Of a stretch of DNA of 64,000 nt, positions 1-8,707 are shown piece by piece. The notes under the pieces were generated by a model. It had not been told where the DNA came from, searched no databases, and was given only the letters and a program-made list of their open reading frames with translations. Location: assembly GCF_009711165.2 (NCBI RefSeq), contig NZ_WMID02000013.1, forward strand, positions 91,729 through 155,728. Direction: 5' to 3'. The stretch comes from Flavobacterium sp. MC2016-06 (GTDB taxonomy: Bacteria > Bacteroidota > Bacteroidia > Flavobacteriales > Flavobacteriaceae). Each line of letters starts with the position of its first letter. Positions within the stretch are counted from its first letter, which is position 1. Position numbers and translations under genes: made by a program.

Positions 1-1
1 T

Positions 2-91
2 GAAGATGGACTTTTGATTACAGGTCAAAACCCAGCATCGTCTAAACTGGTGGCTGGAAAATTATTACAACAATTAAACGCTAAAAAATAA
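2..91 (+). CDS. DJ-1/PfpI-family type 1 glutamine amidotransferase-like protein, C-terminal end (partial)
   Basis: Only the last 29 codons lie in the window. The reading frame starting at base 2 ends in GQNPASSKLVAGKLLQQL and then TAA at 89-91. The GQNPASS signature followed by an amphipathic helix is the usual C-terminus of DJ-1/PfpI proteins, a family of cysteine-dependent chaperone, deglycase or hydrolase proteins. The catalytic Cys would lie upstream of the window and cannot be checked. The stop is 4 bases before the ATG of the alcohol dehydrogenase, so the two are probably one operon, an arrangement that fits carbonyl or aldehyde detoxification. The family call rests on a short tail only. 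Confidence 0.6.
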   Translation, partial: EDGLLITGQNPASSKLVAGKLLQQLNAKK

Positions 92-95
92 TTAG

Positions 96-1253
96 ATGTT
101 AAACTTTGAATTATACAATCCGACGAATTTAATTTTCGGAAAAGGACAAATAGAGAAACTTTCGACTTTAGTTCCAAAAGATGCTAAAATCCTTTTAGCT
201 TATGGAGGAGGAAGTATTTTTAAGAACGGAGTACACGAACAAGTAATCAAAAACTTAAAAGGTTTTGATATTGTAGAATTTGGAGGAATTGAGCCAAATC
301 CGCATTTTGAAACTTTAATGAAAGCAGTAGAAGTAATTAAAGCCGAAAAAATAGATTTTATTCTTGCCGTTGGTGGAGGTTCTGTTATTGATGGTGTAAA
401 ATTTATTTCTGCTGCCGTAAATTTTGACGGAAATCCGATTGATATTTTGCAAAAGCGTATTTTAATTAAAGAGAATGCGGTGCCTTTTGGAACTGTTTTG
501 ACTTTACCTGCAACGGGAAGCGAAATGAACTCTGGTTCTGTCGTTACTATTAAAGCTACGCAGGAAAAACTTGCTTTTGGCGGCAGCGCTTTGTTTCCAA
601 AATTTTCAATTTGTGATCCAACCGTTATTACTTCTTTACCAAAAAGACAAATACAAAATGGTGTTGTAGATGCTTATACACACGTTATGGAACAATACTT
701 AACGTATCCTCACGAAGGTTATTTACAAGATAGAATTGCTGAAGGAATTTTGCAGACTCTGATAGAAGTTGGTCCAAAAGTGGTTGAAGATCCTGCAGAT
801 TATGCTTTGGCTTCTAACTTTATGTGGAGTTGTACTATGGCTTTAAATGGTTTGATTCAAAAAGGAGTTCCTTCAGATTGGGCAACTCATATGATTGGCC
901 ACGAATTAACTGCTCTTTATGGTATTGATCACGCTAGAACTTTGGCAATTATAGGTCCAAGTTTATACCATATCATGTTTGAAACCAAAAAAGAAAAATT
1001 AGCACAATACGGAAGACGCATTTTTAACTTGAGTGGTTCTGATGATGAAGTGGCAAAAGAGGCTATTAATAAAACGGTAGAATTTTTCCATACTATGGGA
1101 ATGGATACTAAACTTTCGCAATACACAGATGATTACAGCAAAACAGCAGATTTTATTGTAAATCGTTTTGAAGAAAGAGGATGGAAAGGTTTGGGCGAAA
1201 ATCAATTGGTAACTTTAGATAAAGTAAAATCTATTGTAGAAATGAGCTATTAA
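96..1253 (+). CDS. Iron-containing (group III) alcohol dehydrogenase, YqhD/BdhA-like
   Basis: This 385-residue protein has the full length of the iron-activated alcohol dehydrogenase family, which reduces aldehydes to alcohols with NAD(P)H in the cytoplasm. The nucleotide-binding part shows GGGSIFKNG near residue 38 and GGGSVIDGVKF near residue 93. The metal site is intact: D192 and H196 in VDAYTHVMEQ, H265 in THMIGHE and H279 in GIDHART. This is the same spacing as in E. coli YqhD (known: Asp194, His198, His267, His281). It starts 4 bases after the DJ-1/PfpI stop and has no promoter of its own, so it is probably co-transcribed with that gene. The likely role is scavenging of toxic short aldehydes or butanol/butyraldehyde conversion. 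The exact substrate cannot be read from sequence. Confidence 0.9.
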   Translation: MLNFELYNPTNLIFGKGQIEKLSTLVPKDAKILLAYGGGSIFKNGVHEQVIKNLKGFDIVEFGGIEPNPHFETLMKAVEVIKAEKIDFILAVGGGSVIDGVKFISAAVNFDGNPIDILQKRILIKENAVPFGTVLTLPATGSEMNSGSVVTIKATQEKLAFGGSALFPKFSICDPTVITSLPKRQIQNGVVDAYTHVMEQYLTYPHEGYLQDRIAEGILQTLIEVGPKVVEDPADYALASNFMWSCTMALNGLIQKGVPSDWATHMIGHELTALYGIDHARTLAIIGPSLYHIMFETKKEKLAQYGRRIFNLSGSDDEVAKEAINKTVEFFHTMGMDTKLSQYTDDYSKTADFIVNRFEERGWKGLGENQLVTLDKVKSIVEMSY

Positions 1254-1258
1254 GATCT

Positions 1259-1361
1259 AAATTCCAAAATTTAAAAAATTCCAAATTCCAACAATTTTGG
1301 AAATCTAAATTTCTTTAATAGTAATCCTTTGGGATTTGGAATTTTTAAAATTGGAATTTTC
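1259..1361. repeat. Imperfect inverted repeat of the TTCCAAATTCCAA family
   Basis: The arms contain AATTCCAAATTCCAA on the left and TTTGGAATTTTTAAAATTGG on the right and can fold into a long AT-rich hairpin. The same family recurs as a perfect palindrome at 45853-45930. It lies just after the alcohol dehydrogenase stop. Apart from this, the terminator at 1367-1402 and the gpsA promoter, the 1254-1639 gap contains only AT-rich sequence. Confidence 0.6.
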
Positions 1362-1366
1362 ATAAA

Positions 1367-1402
1367 AAAAGGCGTTCTTAAATTTATTTAGGAACGCCTT
1401 TT
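1367..1402 (+). terminator. Intrinsic terminator after the alcohol dehydrogenase
   Basis: AAGGCGTTCT at 1369-1378 pairs with GGAACGCCTT at 1391-1400 (one G-U pair) around a 12-base AT loop, with an A run before and T bases after the stem. It ends the DJ-1/alcohol dehydrogenase operon. Confidence 0.8.
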
Positions 1403-1588
1403 CAAAATACTAAAACAAAACTAACTAACTCAATTTTTGTTAAATTCATTTAAATTTCTAATTTACAAAGAGTTATAACGTACGACCAAATGTTTTATTG
1501 TATAAATTGAAAAATATTTTTTATTTTTTTTAAAACCTGCCGAAAACCATTGAAATTAAAGGCTTTTAAAAAATTTCTTAAATCAGAT

Positions 1589-1621
1589 TTTGTGTTATTA
1601 CTACATAATTAAGTACTTTTG
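1589..1621 (+). promoter_or_regulatory. Bacteroidota-type promoter for gpsA
   Basis: TTTG at 1589-1592 is followed after 21 bases by TACTTTTG at 1614-1621, which matches the TAnnTTTG -7 element of Flavobacterium sigma-A promoters. Transcription would begin about ten bases before the gpsA ATG at 1640, giving a very short leader. Confidence 0.65.
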
Positions 1622-1639
1622 TTTTAAATTATTAAAATA

Positions 1640-2635
1640 ATGAGTGAAAATTTAAAATTTGCAGTAATTGGAGGAGGAAGCTGGGCTACGGCAATTGCAA
1701 AAATGTTATGCGTAAATCTTTCCGAAATTTCTTGGTACATGCGTAATGAAGCTGCTATCGAGCACATTCAAAAATACAAACACAATCCAAATTATTTAAG
1801 TTCGGTAGAATTTGACACCAATAAACTTAAATTGACCAACAATATAAATGATGCAATCGAATATGCAGATTATGTAATTTTTGCTATTCCTTCTGCTTTC
1901 TTAGATGCTGAACTTAAAAATCTTACGGTTTCTTTAGCCGATAAAATTATCTTTTCTGCTATTAAAGGTATTGTTCCAGAAACGAGTTTAATTGTTGGTG
2001 AACATTTCCACATTCAATACGACATTCCATATTACAATATTGGTGTAATTACAGGTCCTTGCCACGCAGAAGAAGTTGCGTTAGAAAGACTTTCTTACTT
2101 AACAATTGCATGCGGTGATCCAGATAAAGCTAGTATTGTTGCTAAATCTCTTTCTGGAAATTATATTAAAGCCAAAATCTCTGATGATATTATTGGTACT
2201 GAATATGCTGCAATGCTTAAAAACATTTATGCAATCGCTGCCGGAATTGCTCATGGATTAGGTTATGGAGACAACTTTCAATCGGTTATGATGAGTAACG
2301 GAATCCGTGAAATGAAGAAATTTATTAGAAAAGTACATAAAATGAAACGTAACATTAATGATTCGGCTTATTTGGGCGATTTATTGGTTACAGGATATTC
2401 TGTTTTCTCAAGAAATAGAATGTTCGGAAACATGATTGGAAAAGGCTATACAGTAAAAAGTGCCATGATGGAAATGAGCATGGTTGCCGAAGGTTATTAT
2501 GCTACCAAAAGTGCTTACAAACTAAATCAAGCTTACGGCGCTAAAACTCCTATTATTGATGCTGTTTATAGTATTTTGTATGAAGGAAAAGATGCTAAAT
2601 CGGTTTTCAAAAAACTAACTGAATCTTTGGATTAA
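1640..2635 (+). CDS. gpsA: Glycerol-3-phosphate dehydrogenase [NAD(P)+]
   Basis: This 331-residue cytoplasmic enzyme reduces dihydroxyacetone phosphate to sn-glycerol 3-phosphate, the backbone for phospholipid synthesis. The N-terminal Rossmann motif is AVIGGGSWATAIAKML (residues 8-23), close to the family consensus GAGSWGTALA. Other family landmarks are ITGPCHAEEVA around residue 137, the IKAKISDDIIGTEYAAMLKNIYAIAAGI segment (which includes the usual catalytic Lys of AALKN type) near residue 185, and GDLLVTGYSVFSRNRMFG near residue 250. It has its own promoter and is followed by a strong terminator, so it is monocistronic. Confidence 0.95.
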   Translation: MSENLKFAVIGGGSWATAIAKMLCVNLSEISWYMRNEAAIEHIQKYKHNPNYLSSVEFDTNKLKLTNNINDAIEYADYVIFAIPSAFLDAELKNLTVSLADKIIFSAIKGIVPETSLIVGEHFHIQYDIPYYNIGVITGPCHAEEVALERLSYLTIACGDPDKASIVAKSLSGNYIKAKISDDIIGTEYAAMLKNIYAIAAGIAHGLGYGDNFQSVMMSNGIREMKKFIRKVHKMKRNINDSAYLGDLLVTGYSVFSRNRMFGNMIGKGYTVKSAMMEMSMVAEGYYATKSAYKLNQAYGAKTPIIDAVYSILYEGKDAKSVFKKLTESLD

Positions 2636-2654
2636 TTCTAAAAGTTTAATCATA

Positions 2655-2775
2655 AAAAGTCCCTTTCTAAATTTTAGAAAGGGACTTTTCTTTTTCCTAC
2701 AAGGTTTCCAAAACCTTGTAGGTATTTGCGGACATCAAGAGCAAACCTACAAGGTTTTGGAAACCTTGCAGGAAT
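2655..2775 (+). repeat. Copy 1 of a ~120 bp terminator plus double-hairpin unit
   Basis: The unit has three parts. First is a terminator stem, AAAAGTCCCTTTCT pairing with AGAAAGGGACTTTT, plus a T-rich tail; it serves gpsA. Second is a hairpin with CCTACAAGG and CCTTGTAGG arms (2696-2722). Third is another hairpin (about 2746-2772) that is the reverse complement of the second, so the two form an inverted pair like a BIME. An almost identical unit in the same orientation lies at 9874-9993. The rest of the 2636-3108 gap is AT-rich with no gene, apart from the promoter at 3046-3075. Confidence 0.85.
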
Positions 2776-3045
2776 CGTTTATTGCTTTTTTGATGGTTTT
2801 TTAATTATAAAAAGCCACTAACTGACAAGCATTAATAGGAATTATTTTATTGAAGTACGATTTGAAACAAAAAACTACAATTTGAAATTTTATCTTTAAA
2901 TTTTTCCTTTTTAGAAAAAATATCTATTTGAATTTCAACAAGATATCTTTTTAAATAAAAACGAAGAGTCTTATTTCTCTTTCAAAAAAAAATATCATCA
3001 CAACTCATCATTACTTTCTCTTTTAACAAAAAATTAAAATATTCA

Positions 3046-3075
3046 TTGCTTCTAATCGTATAAATGATAATTTCG
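3046..3075 (+). promoter_or_regulatory. Candidate promoter of the TonB receptor/peroxidase operon
   Basis: TTG at 3046-3048, a 19-base spacer and TAATTTCG at 3068-3075 match the Bacteroidota consensus with one base changed in the -7 element. The ATG of the first gene is 34 bases downstream. No second promoter is evident inside the four-gene run. Confidence 0.5.
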
Positions 3076-3108
3076 CATTATTATTTTTATTTATTCTAAT
3101 TAAGAACA

Positions 3109-5775
3109 ATGCGTTTTATATTTCTCTTCATCCTTATTTCAAACTTTGCTTTTTCACAAAAAACTATTTCAGGTAAAGTGATTGATAAAGAAAATGCTAT
3201 TCCTTTGGCTGGTGTTTTTATAAAGGATACAAAAACCGAAAATTGGAGTATTTCTGATAAAGATGGAAATTTCAGCATGACACTGTCCTATTTTCAAGAT
3301 ATTGAATTGAACTTTTCTATACTTGGAAAAAAGGAGATCAATCAAATTTTAAAAAACGACCAGAACTTTATTACTGTTTACTTGGAAGATAACACGCTTC
3401 ATCTCAAAGAAGTAATGGTTACAGCAAATAAAGAGCGTAAATACTCGGAATTAACATTAGGAACTAATGCTGTAAATAATGTTCAGGCTTTTTCACTTGA
3501 CGATGTATTAGAACAACTTCCGGGACAGAGCACTAAAGATTTTAATTTAAATTCTTATAAAAATATTGTTTTTAGAACAGCATCATCTCTTTCAGGTGCC
3601 AAAGCATTTGGAACTTCCTTTATGATGAATGATATTCCAATTTCCAATAATGAAAACATGCAAGCTTTAAATCCGAATGTACCGACTACAGCAGGAAGTG
3701 ATTATGGTATTGATCAAAAAGTTTTCACTAATCCAAACTTGGGTGTCGATCTTAGGGAAATTTCAACTAATAATATCGAAGAGATAAAAATAATTCAAGG
3801 GATTCCTTCTGCAAAATATGGTGATTTAACTTCAGGACTTGTTCTTATCACAACTAAAGTTGGTAATAGTCCGTATAGAGTTTCTGCTTCAATAAGAGAT
3901 GCTACAAGTGAGCTAAATTTAACAAAAGGGGTTAAGTTAAATTCTAATAATTCTATGAATTTCGGATTCAATTTTTTGGATTCGAAGGCAGATCCTCGAA
4001 ATAACTTATTGAATTATCAACGTATTAGTGGAAGTTTGGCATGGAAAACTACTGATAAATTCTCTAAAATAAAAAACACCTTAAATCTATCTTTTAAATC
4101 CAATCTTGATGATGCAAAATATGATCCTGATGATATAACAGCTTCAGTGGTTAAAAATAAAAAGCAAGGGTTTTCTATCTCTAATAATTTCATGTGGAAA
4201 CCTTCAAATGTATGGTTAGACGGTATCAATGTAAATAGTGGTTTCTCGTACGACAGACAACTTTCTAAAAAAGAGAAATGGACAAACAGAGCTTCAACCG
4301 CAGCAACTGATAGTAACGAAGAAGGAATTCACGAGGCTTTTATTCTTCCATCACAATATACCAGTATAAGTACGGTAGAAGGTATTCCAATTTCGACTTT
4401 TGTTAATCTTGAAACCTCAAAAACAATTACCAATAAAGCCAATTGGGTTCACAGCTTAGTATTTGGACTATCTGGACGATCAAGTTCGAACAAAGGGGAA
4501 GGAAGAAAAAGCAGTGTAACCGGCTTAATCAATTTTTATGTTCTTGCTGAAGGAGGCGACAGTAAACTAGGTTATAGGGATTATGATTTTAACAGAACCA
4601 AAACAGAAAACCAATTTTCTGCTTATCTGGAAGACAGGCTTTATAAAAAATTTGAAGAAAATAAAATCCTAAATATTGATTACGGATTACGATATGAAAA
4701 TCAGTCGGGGAATATGTCATTTCAACCGCGTATCAATTCTTCATATTCCATCAGCAAAACCTTTAGATTTCGAGGCGGATTTGGATTGTCTTCCAAAGCT
4801 CCTTCGCTTAATCAATTATATACTGGAGACCGATACTTAGACCGATTATTAGGCAACGGAATTTATACCTATCCTGGCGTTTATCAAAAAGCATGGATTA
4901 TGACTGTGGTAACACCTGGAGATAACTTAAATCTAAAGCCTTCCAAATCATATCGAACGGAAGGCGGAATAGATATAAATCTTCCTTTTGCCAATATAAA
5001 TGTAACGGGCTATTACAACAGGCTTTTTGATGGTTTTACAAGCCAGCAGATTCCTGTTTATAAAGAAATACCCAAAGTAACCGTAATTACAAACGGAACG
5101 GAACTTCCAACTTATGAGGTTAACGGAACAGAAAAGCTTTATTATTTAACCAACAGCATTCAAAACAACACTAATTCTGAAGATTTGGGTATTGAAACGA
5201 TACTAAATTTTCGCAAAATCAAAGCGCTTAATCTTGATGTGAGCATGAATGCTTCTTATGTTAGATCTAAAGATTACAGTGAAAGTATTACTTATATACC
5301 TTCCACCAGTCTTTTATCTGCTGAAAGATATGGCGTGTTTCCTTCAACACCTATGACAAACGAAAATTTTACGGCAAGTTTTAATTTTAGTTATCACATT
5401 CCTAAAGTAGGTTTATTACTGTCATTAAGAAGTGAGCATATTATATTGCGAACTTCAAATACTCCTACAGCTAATTATCCGAATGGTTATTTAGATACTG
5501 AATTGGTTTACCACGAAATTCCAGAAGAAGACCGCACAGATATCCAAAAGTATGGACATCTTATTCAGACAAAAAGCACAACACAATATAAGCTTGACAA
5601 CATGCTTCATAATTTTCATTTGCGTCTTTCTAAAGATTTCTTAAATGGATTTAGTGTTTCATTTTACGCTACCAATTTTTTAAATCTCAAGCCTTATTAC
5701 TATAATAACAATGAACGGTACTTGTCTGACATAGCAAACTTCTCGTTTGGTACTAAACTTAATTATCAATTTTAA
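3109..5775 (+). CDS. TonB-dependent outer-membrane receptor with carboxypeptidase-regulatory-like N-domain
   Basis: This 888-residue protein starts with a signal peptide (residues 1-16, cleavage before Q17). It is followed by a CarboxypepD_reg-like beta-sandwich (about 18-100: ISGKVIDKENAIPLAGV, DKDGNFSM), a plug domain (about 105-250, with LKEVMVTANK at its start and EEIKIIQGIPSAKYGDLTSGLVLITTK at its end), and a beta-barrel ending in aromatic Phe. Such receptors take up ligands across the outer membrane using TonB/ExbBD energy. It is not the long SusC type and has no SusD partner. Its neighbours are a DUF4876-like lipoprotein, a second barrel and a di-haem peroxidase, with gaps of only 3-11 bases, so all four form one operon. 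The ligand is unknown; iron, another metal, haem or a redox-active chelate are possible. Confidence 0.85.
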   Translation: MRFIFLFILISNFAFSQKTISGKVIDKENAIPLAGVFIKDTKTENWSISDKDGNFSMTLSYFQDIELNFSILGKKEINQILKNDQNFITVYLEDNTLHLKEVMVTANKERKYSELTLGTNAVNNVQAFSLDDVLEQLPGQSTKDFNLNSYKNIVFRTASSLSGAKAFGTSFMMNDIPISNNENMQALNPNVPTTAGSDYGIDQKVFTNPNLGVDLREISTNNIEEIKIIQGIPSAKYGDLTSGLVLITTKVGNSPYRVSASIRDATSELNLTKGVKLNSNNSMNFGFNFLDSKADPRNNLLNYQRISGSLAWKTTDKFSKIKNTLNLSFKSNLDDAKYDPDDITASVVKNKKQGFSISNNFMWKPSNVWLDGINVNSGFSYDRQLSKKEKWTNRASTAATDSNEEGIHEAFILPSQYTSISTVEGIPISTFVNLETSKTITNKANWVHSLVFGLSGRSSSNKGEGRKSSVTGLINFYVLAEGGDSKLGYRDYDFNRTKTENQFSAYLEDRLYKKFEENKILNIDYGLRYENQSGNMSFQPRINSSYSISKTFRFRGGFGLSSKAPSLNQLYTGDRYLDRLLGNGIYTYPGVYQKAWIMTVVTPGDNLNLKPSKSYRTEGGIDINLPFANINVTGYYNRLFDGFTSQQIPVYKEIPKVTVITNGTELPTYEVNGTEKLYYLTNSIQNNTNSEDLGIETILNFRKIKALNLDVSMNASYVRSKDYSESITYIPSTSLLSAERYGVFPSTPMTNENFTASFNFSYHIPKVGLLLSLRSEHIILRTSNTPTANYPNGYLDTELVYHEIPEEDRTDIQKYGHLIQTKSTTQYKLDNMLHNFHLRLSKDFLNGFSVSFYATNFLNLKPYYYNNNERYLSDIANFSFGTKLNYQF

Positions 5776-5786
5776 ATATATATACT

Positions 5787-7097
5787 ATGAAAAAAACACT
5801 CTCTATTTTTATAATACTATTGGGCTTAATCGTTCAGTCCTGCAGCAATGATGATAATGAAAGTGAGGCATTAAAACCTGTTGCATTCAGCGTTTCGCTT
5901 AAGTATGATGCAACTTTTAACAGCCTAAATGTTAAGAAAGCAAGTGTAACTATTGTTAATACCGAAACTGCCAATAAATACACCGTAGAATCTGATGAAA
6001 GTGGTGTTGCAAATTTCACTCAGATTTTACCCGGAACTTATTCCATTTCTGCAACCAAAGTGATACAGGCTGCTGAGTTTACGGAGACTTTTGGATATAC
6101 TCCAACAGAAGCTGAAATTAATTTTAATGGTGCTGAAAGCAGTGTTATAGTAAATGCTGCAGCTACTGGAATCAACATAGAAATGAAAACTTCTAAAGTA
6201 GGCGATTTTGTAATTAAACAAATTTACTATGGCGGATCTGATACTAAAAAAGGAGCTGTATTTAGAGATCAGTTTATAGAAATTTATAATAACTCTAATA
6301 CGGTTCAGTACGCAGATGGTTTATATATGGCGCAGCTTACTGGATCTACTACATCAACAGTAGCTTCTTACTCTTTGGCGAATGGACAATTTGACTGGAG
6401 CAAATCTGAAGGTATGACTATAGGTAGTGCTGCCAATACAGATTACGTCTATGGAATTAACATCATTAAAATTCCTGGCAGTGGTACTCAATATCCTGTA
6501 CAACCAGGTGCAAGCATTGTTATTGCACAAAATGGAATTAACCATAAAGCCAACTATATTGATAATAATGGTAAAGCAGTTAGTATTTTAAGTCCTGACT
6601 TAACCGTAGATTTAAGTACCGCAGATTTCGAATCTTTTTTAGGGACATATTCAGGCGATCTTTATCAATATGACATCCAAAACCCTGCTGTTCCAGATGT
6701 CGATATTGCTTATTGGGGAAATAGTAACAATGACATGATATTTGATTCGCTGGGAAGACAGGCTTATACCATTTTTAAAATGACTGCTGAAGAGTTTTCT
6801 GCGTTGAAAAAATATAAAAACCCTAAAGGAGATGCTAGCTTGTCTCTTCAAATTCCAGTTACTATTCTTATCGACGGCGTTGACACTACGAGAGATTTAG
6901 GTTCAAATTTAGTTCCTAAAAAATTACCCTCTCAAATTGATGGAGGAAATACCTATTTACCTTCTGGAGCCTATTCTTCAAAATCAGTAATGAGAAAAAC
7001 TAAAACTACAATTGCCGGAAGAATTGTTCTTCAGGACACTAATAACTCTACAAGTGATTTTGTAGAAGTAACTGCAAATCCTAGAGGATTTAACTAA
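5787..7097 (+). CDS. DUF4876-like lipoprotein, probably surface exposed
   Basis: This 436-residue protein has a lipoprotein signal with lipidated Cys19. The next residues, SNDDNESE, are strongly acidic, as in the lipoprotein export signals known from Bacteroidota, so surface display is inferred. Residues about 30-130 form a carboxypeptidase-regulatory or CNA-B-like sandwich (VESDESGVANFTQILPGTYSI). The rest resembles the DUF4876 family, with a lamin-tail-like segment (FIEIYNNSN) near residue 170. No catalytic motif is recognisable. It starts 11 bases after the TonB receptor stop and probably acts as that receptor's ligand-capture partner, in the way SusD or HmuY-type lipoproteins do. The family name is from memory of domain composition and was not searched. 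Confidence 0.7.
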   Translation: MKKTLSIFIILLGLIVQSCSNDDNESEALKPVAFSVSLKYDATFNSLNVKKASVTIVNTETANKYTVESDESGVANFTQILPGTYSISATKVIQAAEFTETFGYTPTEAEINFNGAESSVIVNAAATGINIEMKTSKVGDFVIKQIYYGGSDTKKGAVFRDQFIEIYNNSNTVQYADGLYMAQLTGSTTSTVASYSLANGQFDWSKSEGMTIGSAANTDYVYGINIIKIPGSGTQYPVQPGASIVIAQNGINHKANYIDNNGKAVSILSPDLTVDLSTADFESFLGTYSGDLYQYDIQNPAVPDVDIAYWGNSNNDMIFDSLGRQAYTIFKMTAEEFSALKKYKNPKGDASLSLQIPVTILIDGVDTTRDLGSNLVPKKLPSQIDGGNTYLPSGAYSSKSVMRKTKTTIAGRIVLQDTNNSTSDFVEVTANPRGFN

Positions 7098-7108
7098 AAT
7101 TTTCTTTA

Positions 7109-8704
7109 ATGAAAATCAATACCATTCAAACAAATAACATTAAAAGTAATGTCCAAAAATACTGGACATTGCTTCTTTTGTTGTTGTTTTTCGTTTCTCA
7201 AACTAATGCACAAGACACTATAAAAGTGCAAAATCATATTGTTGACAATCAGATCAAAAATCAAATCTTTAAATATCCAATTTATTATACAAATTCAAAC
7301 ATTAAAGATTTTACTTTTACAGAAGTCTCGTATGAAAATAAGCAAAATGAGTTTGCCCGAAAACAAATTGCTAACGAAATCAATACGTATCAATTTTTAG
7401 CGCAAGGACATTTTACAACTGCTTCTAAATGGAAGCTATTTGGTGATTTGTCCATCAAAAAAATACTTGAAAAAAATCTCGGATGGGTACTTTCTGATGA
7501 TCGTGCGGAAGAGCAGGAAGTTATTACACCTCATTATTTTTATGTTCCCAGAAAAGCCAATTGGGACAACCAAGTCTATGCTTTGAGCGGTGGTTTTTCT
7601 AAAGACATTACCAATCATTTATCTATTGCGGTTAAAGCCAATTACGGTGCAGAAAAATACAGCAGAATTTTAGATCCACGATCTCAAATCACGAACAGAA
7701 AATTGGGAGGAGAAATGCAAATTGGTTATCAAATTTTAGAAAATCACAAAGCATTTGTATTAGGCAGTTATGCCGAAAACCAAAAAGATTTCACTTATAC
7801 TTATAACAATACCACTTTAAACTTTGAAGCTTATCCCGAAACTTATCTTCGCTTTAATGCGGGTTACGGAAGAATTTTAAATTATTTCAAATCTAATGAA
7901 CAAACCTCCAGTTATATGTATCAAGATCTTATCAATAAAATAGGTTTAGGATATACTTTTTCAAATAAAAAAACAATCCTAACGGCTTTGTATTACAAAC
8001 AAAATTCAAACAATATTTTTTATCCTAGTTCATATGCTCTAAAAGAAAATGAGCGGTTAAAACTTAAAACTACTGCAAATCATGCCGAAATATTTGCTAT
8101 GTATAAATGGAATAAAAAAGAAATTCAGTCTACTTTACAACTCGATCAAAGCGAATCGCGCAATTTTGACGTCAAAAGCAATGGTTACAATTATACCAAT
8201 TCATTGAATAAAATAAATTGGATAAGCTCAATCTCAAAAAAGACTGATTCTAAAATCGATTACTTGTTTGGTATGAATTTGCTTTACCAGCAAAATGAAT
8301 ACAACGACATATTAGCAACAACTCACATAGAATTAAATTCTCTAAACACCGGAATTTATACGAGCAAAGATTTTGCTTTTAATCAAAGTAAATTAAATAC
8401 AACTCTTAGTTTCAATATGTATTTTCCGCTTCCATCAAAACTAGACTATTACGACACTTCTGGTGGCACAAATACCCGTTTTTTTGACGAAGTAATTATT
8501 TACGATTATGCAGTTAACACAACCAATTATTTTGCTCCGGCATTGCATTTACAATATAGTTATCCAACAAAGAACAACAAAACAGTAGTTTTCTTTACTA
8601 ATTTAAAAGAGAAAATTGCCCTCAAAAAACAAACTGATTATCCTCTCAGTATTAATACCAATACCACCTATTGGGTTCAAATGGGTGTACAATTAAATTA
8701 TTAA
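7109..8704 (+). CDS. Outer-membrane beta-barrel protein, DUF6850-like
   Basis: This 531-residue protein has an N-terminal hydrophobic signal ending TNAQ near residue 35. It is rich in alternating aromatic and polar strands throughout and ends in the aromatic/hydrophobic pattern VQMGVQLNY, typical of outer-membrane barrels. There is no plug or TonB box, so it is not a second TonB receptor. In Bacteroidota, proteins of this type (annotated DUF6850) are found beside DUF4876 lipoproteins and TonB receptors; that statement is from memory. It lies 11 bases after the lipoprotein and 3 bases before the peroxidase. A role as a passive pore, assembly partner or surface scaffold of the uptake system is possible, but the function is unknown. 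Confidence 0.7.
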   Translation: MKINTIQTNNIKSNVQKYWTLLLLLLFFVSQTNAQDTIKVQNHIVDNQIKNQIFKYPIYYTNSNIKDFTFTEVSYENKQNEFARKQIANEINTYQFLAQGHFTTASKWKLFGDLSIKKILEKNLGWVLSDDRAEEQEVITPHYFYVPRKANWDNQVYALSGGFSKDITNHLSIAVKANYGAEKYSRILDPRSQITNRKLGGEMQIGYQILENHKAFVLGSYAENQKDFTYTYNNTTLNFEAYPETYLRFNAGYGRILNYFKSNEQTSSYMYQDLINKIGLGYTFSNKKTILTALYYKQNSNNIFYPSSYALKENERLKLKTTANHAEIFAMYKWNKKEIQSTLQLDQSESRNFDVKSNGYNYTNSLNKINWISSISKKTDSKIDYLFGMNLLYQQNEYNDILATTHIELNSLNTGIYTSKDFAFNQSKLNTTLSFNMYFPLPSKLDYYDTSGGTNTRFFDEVIIYDYAVNTTNYFAPALHLQYSYPTKNNKTVVFFTNLKEKIALKKQTDYPLSINTNTTYWVQMGVQLNY

Positions 8705-8707
8705 AAA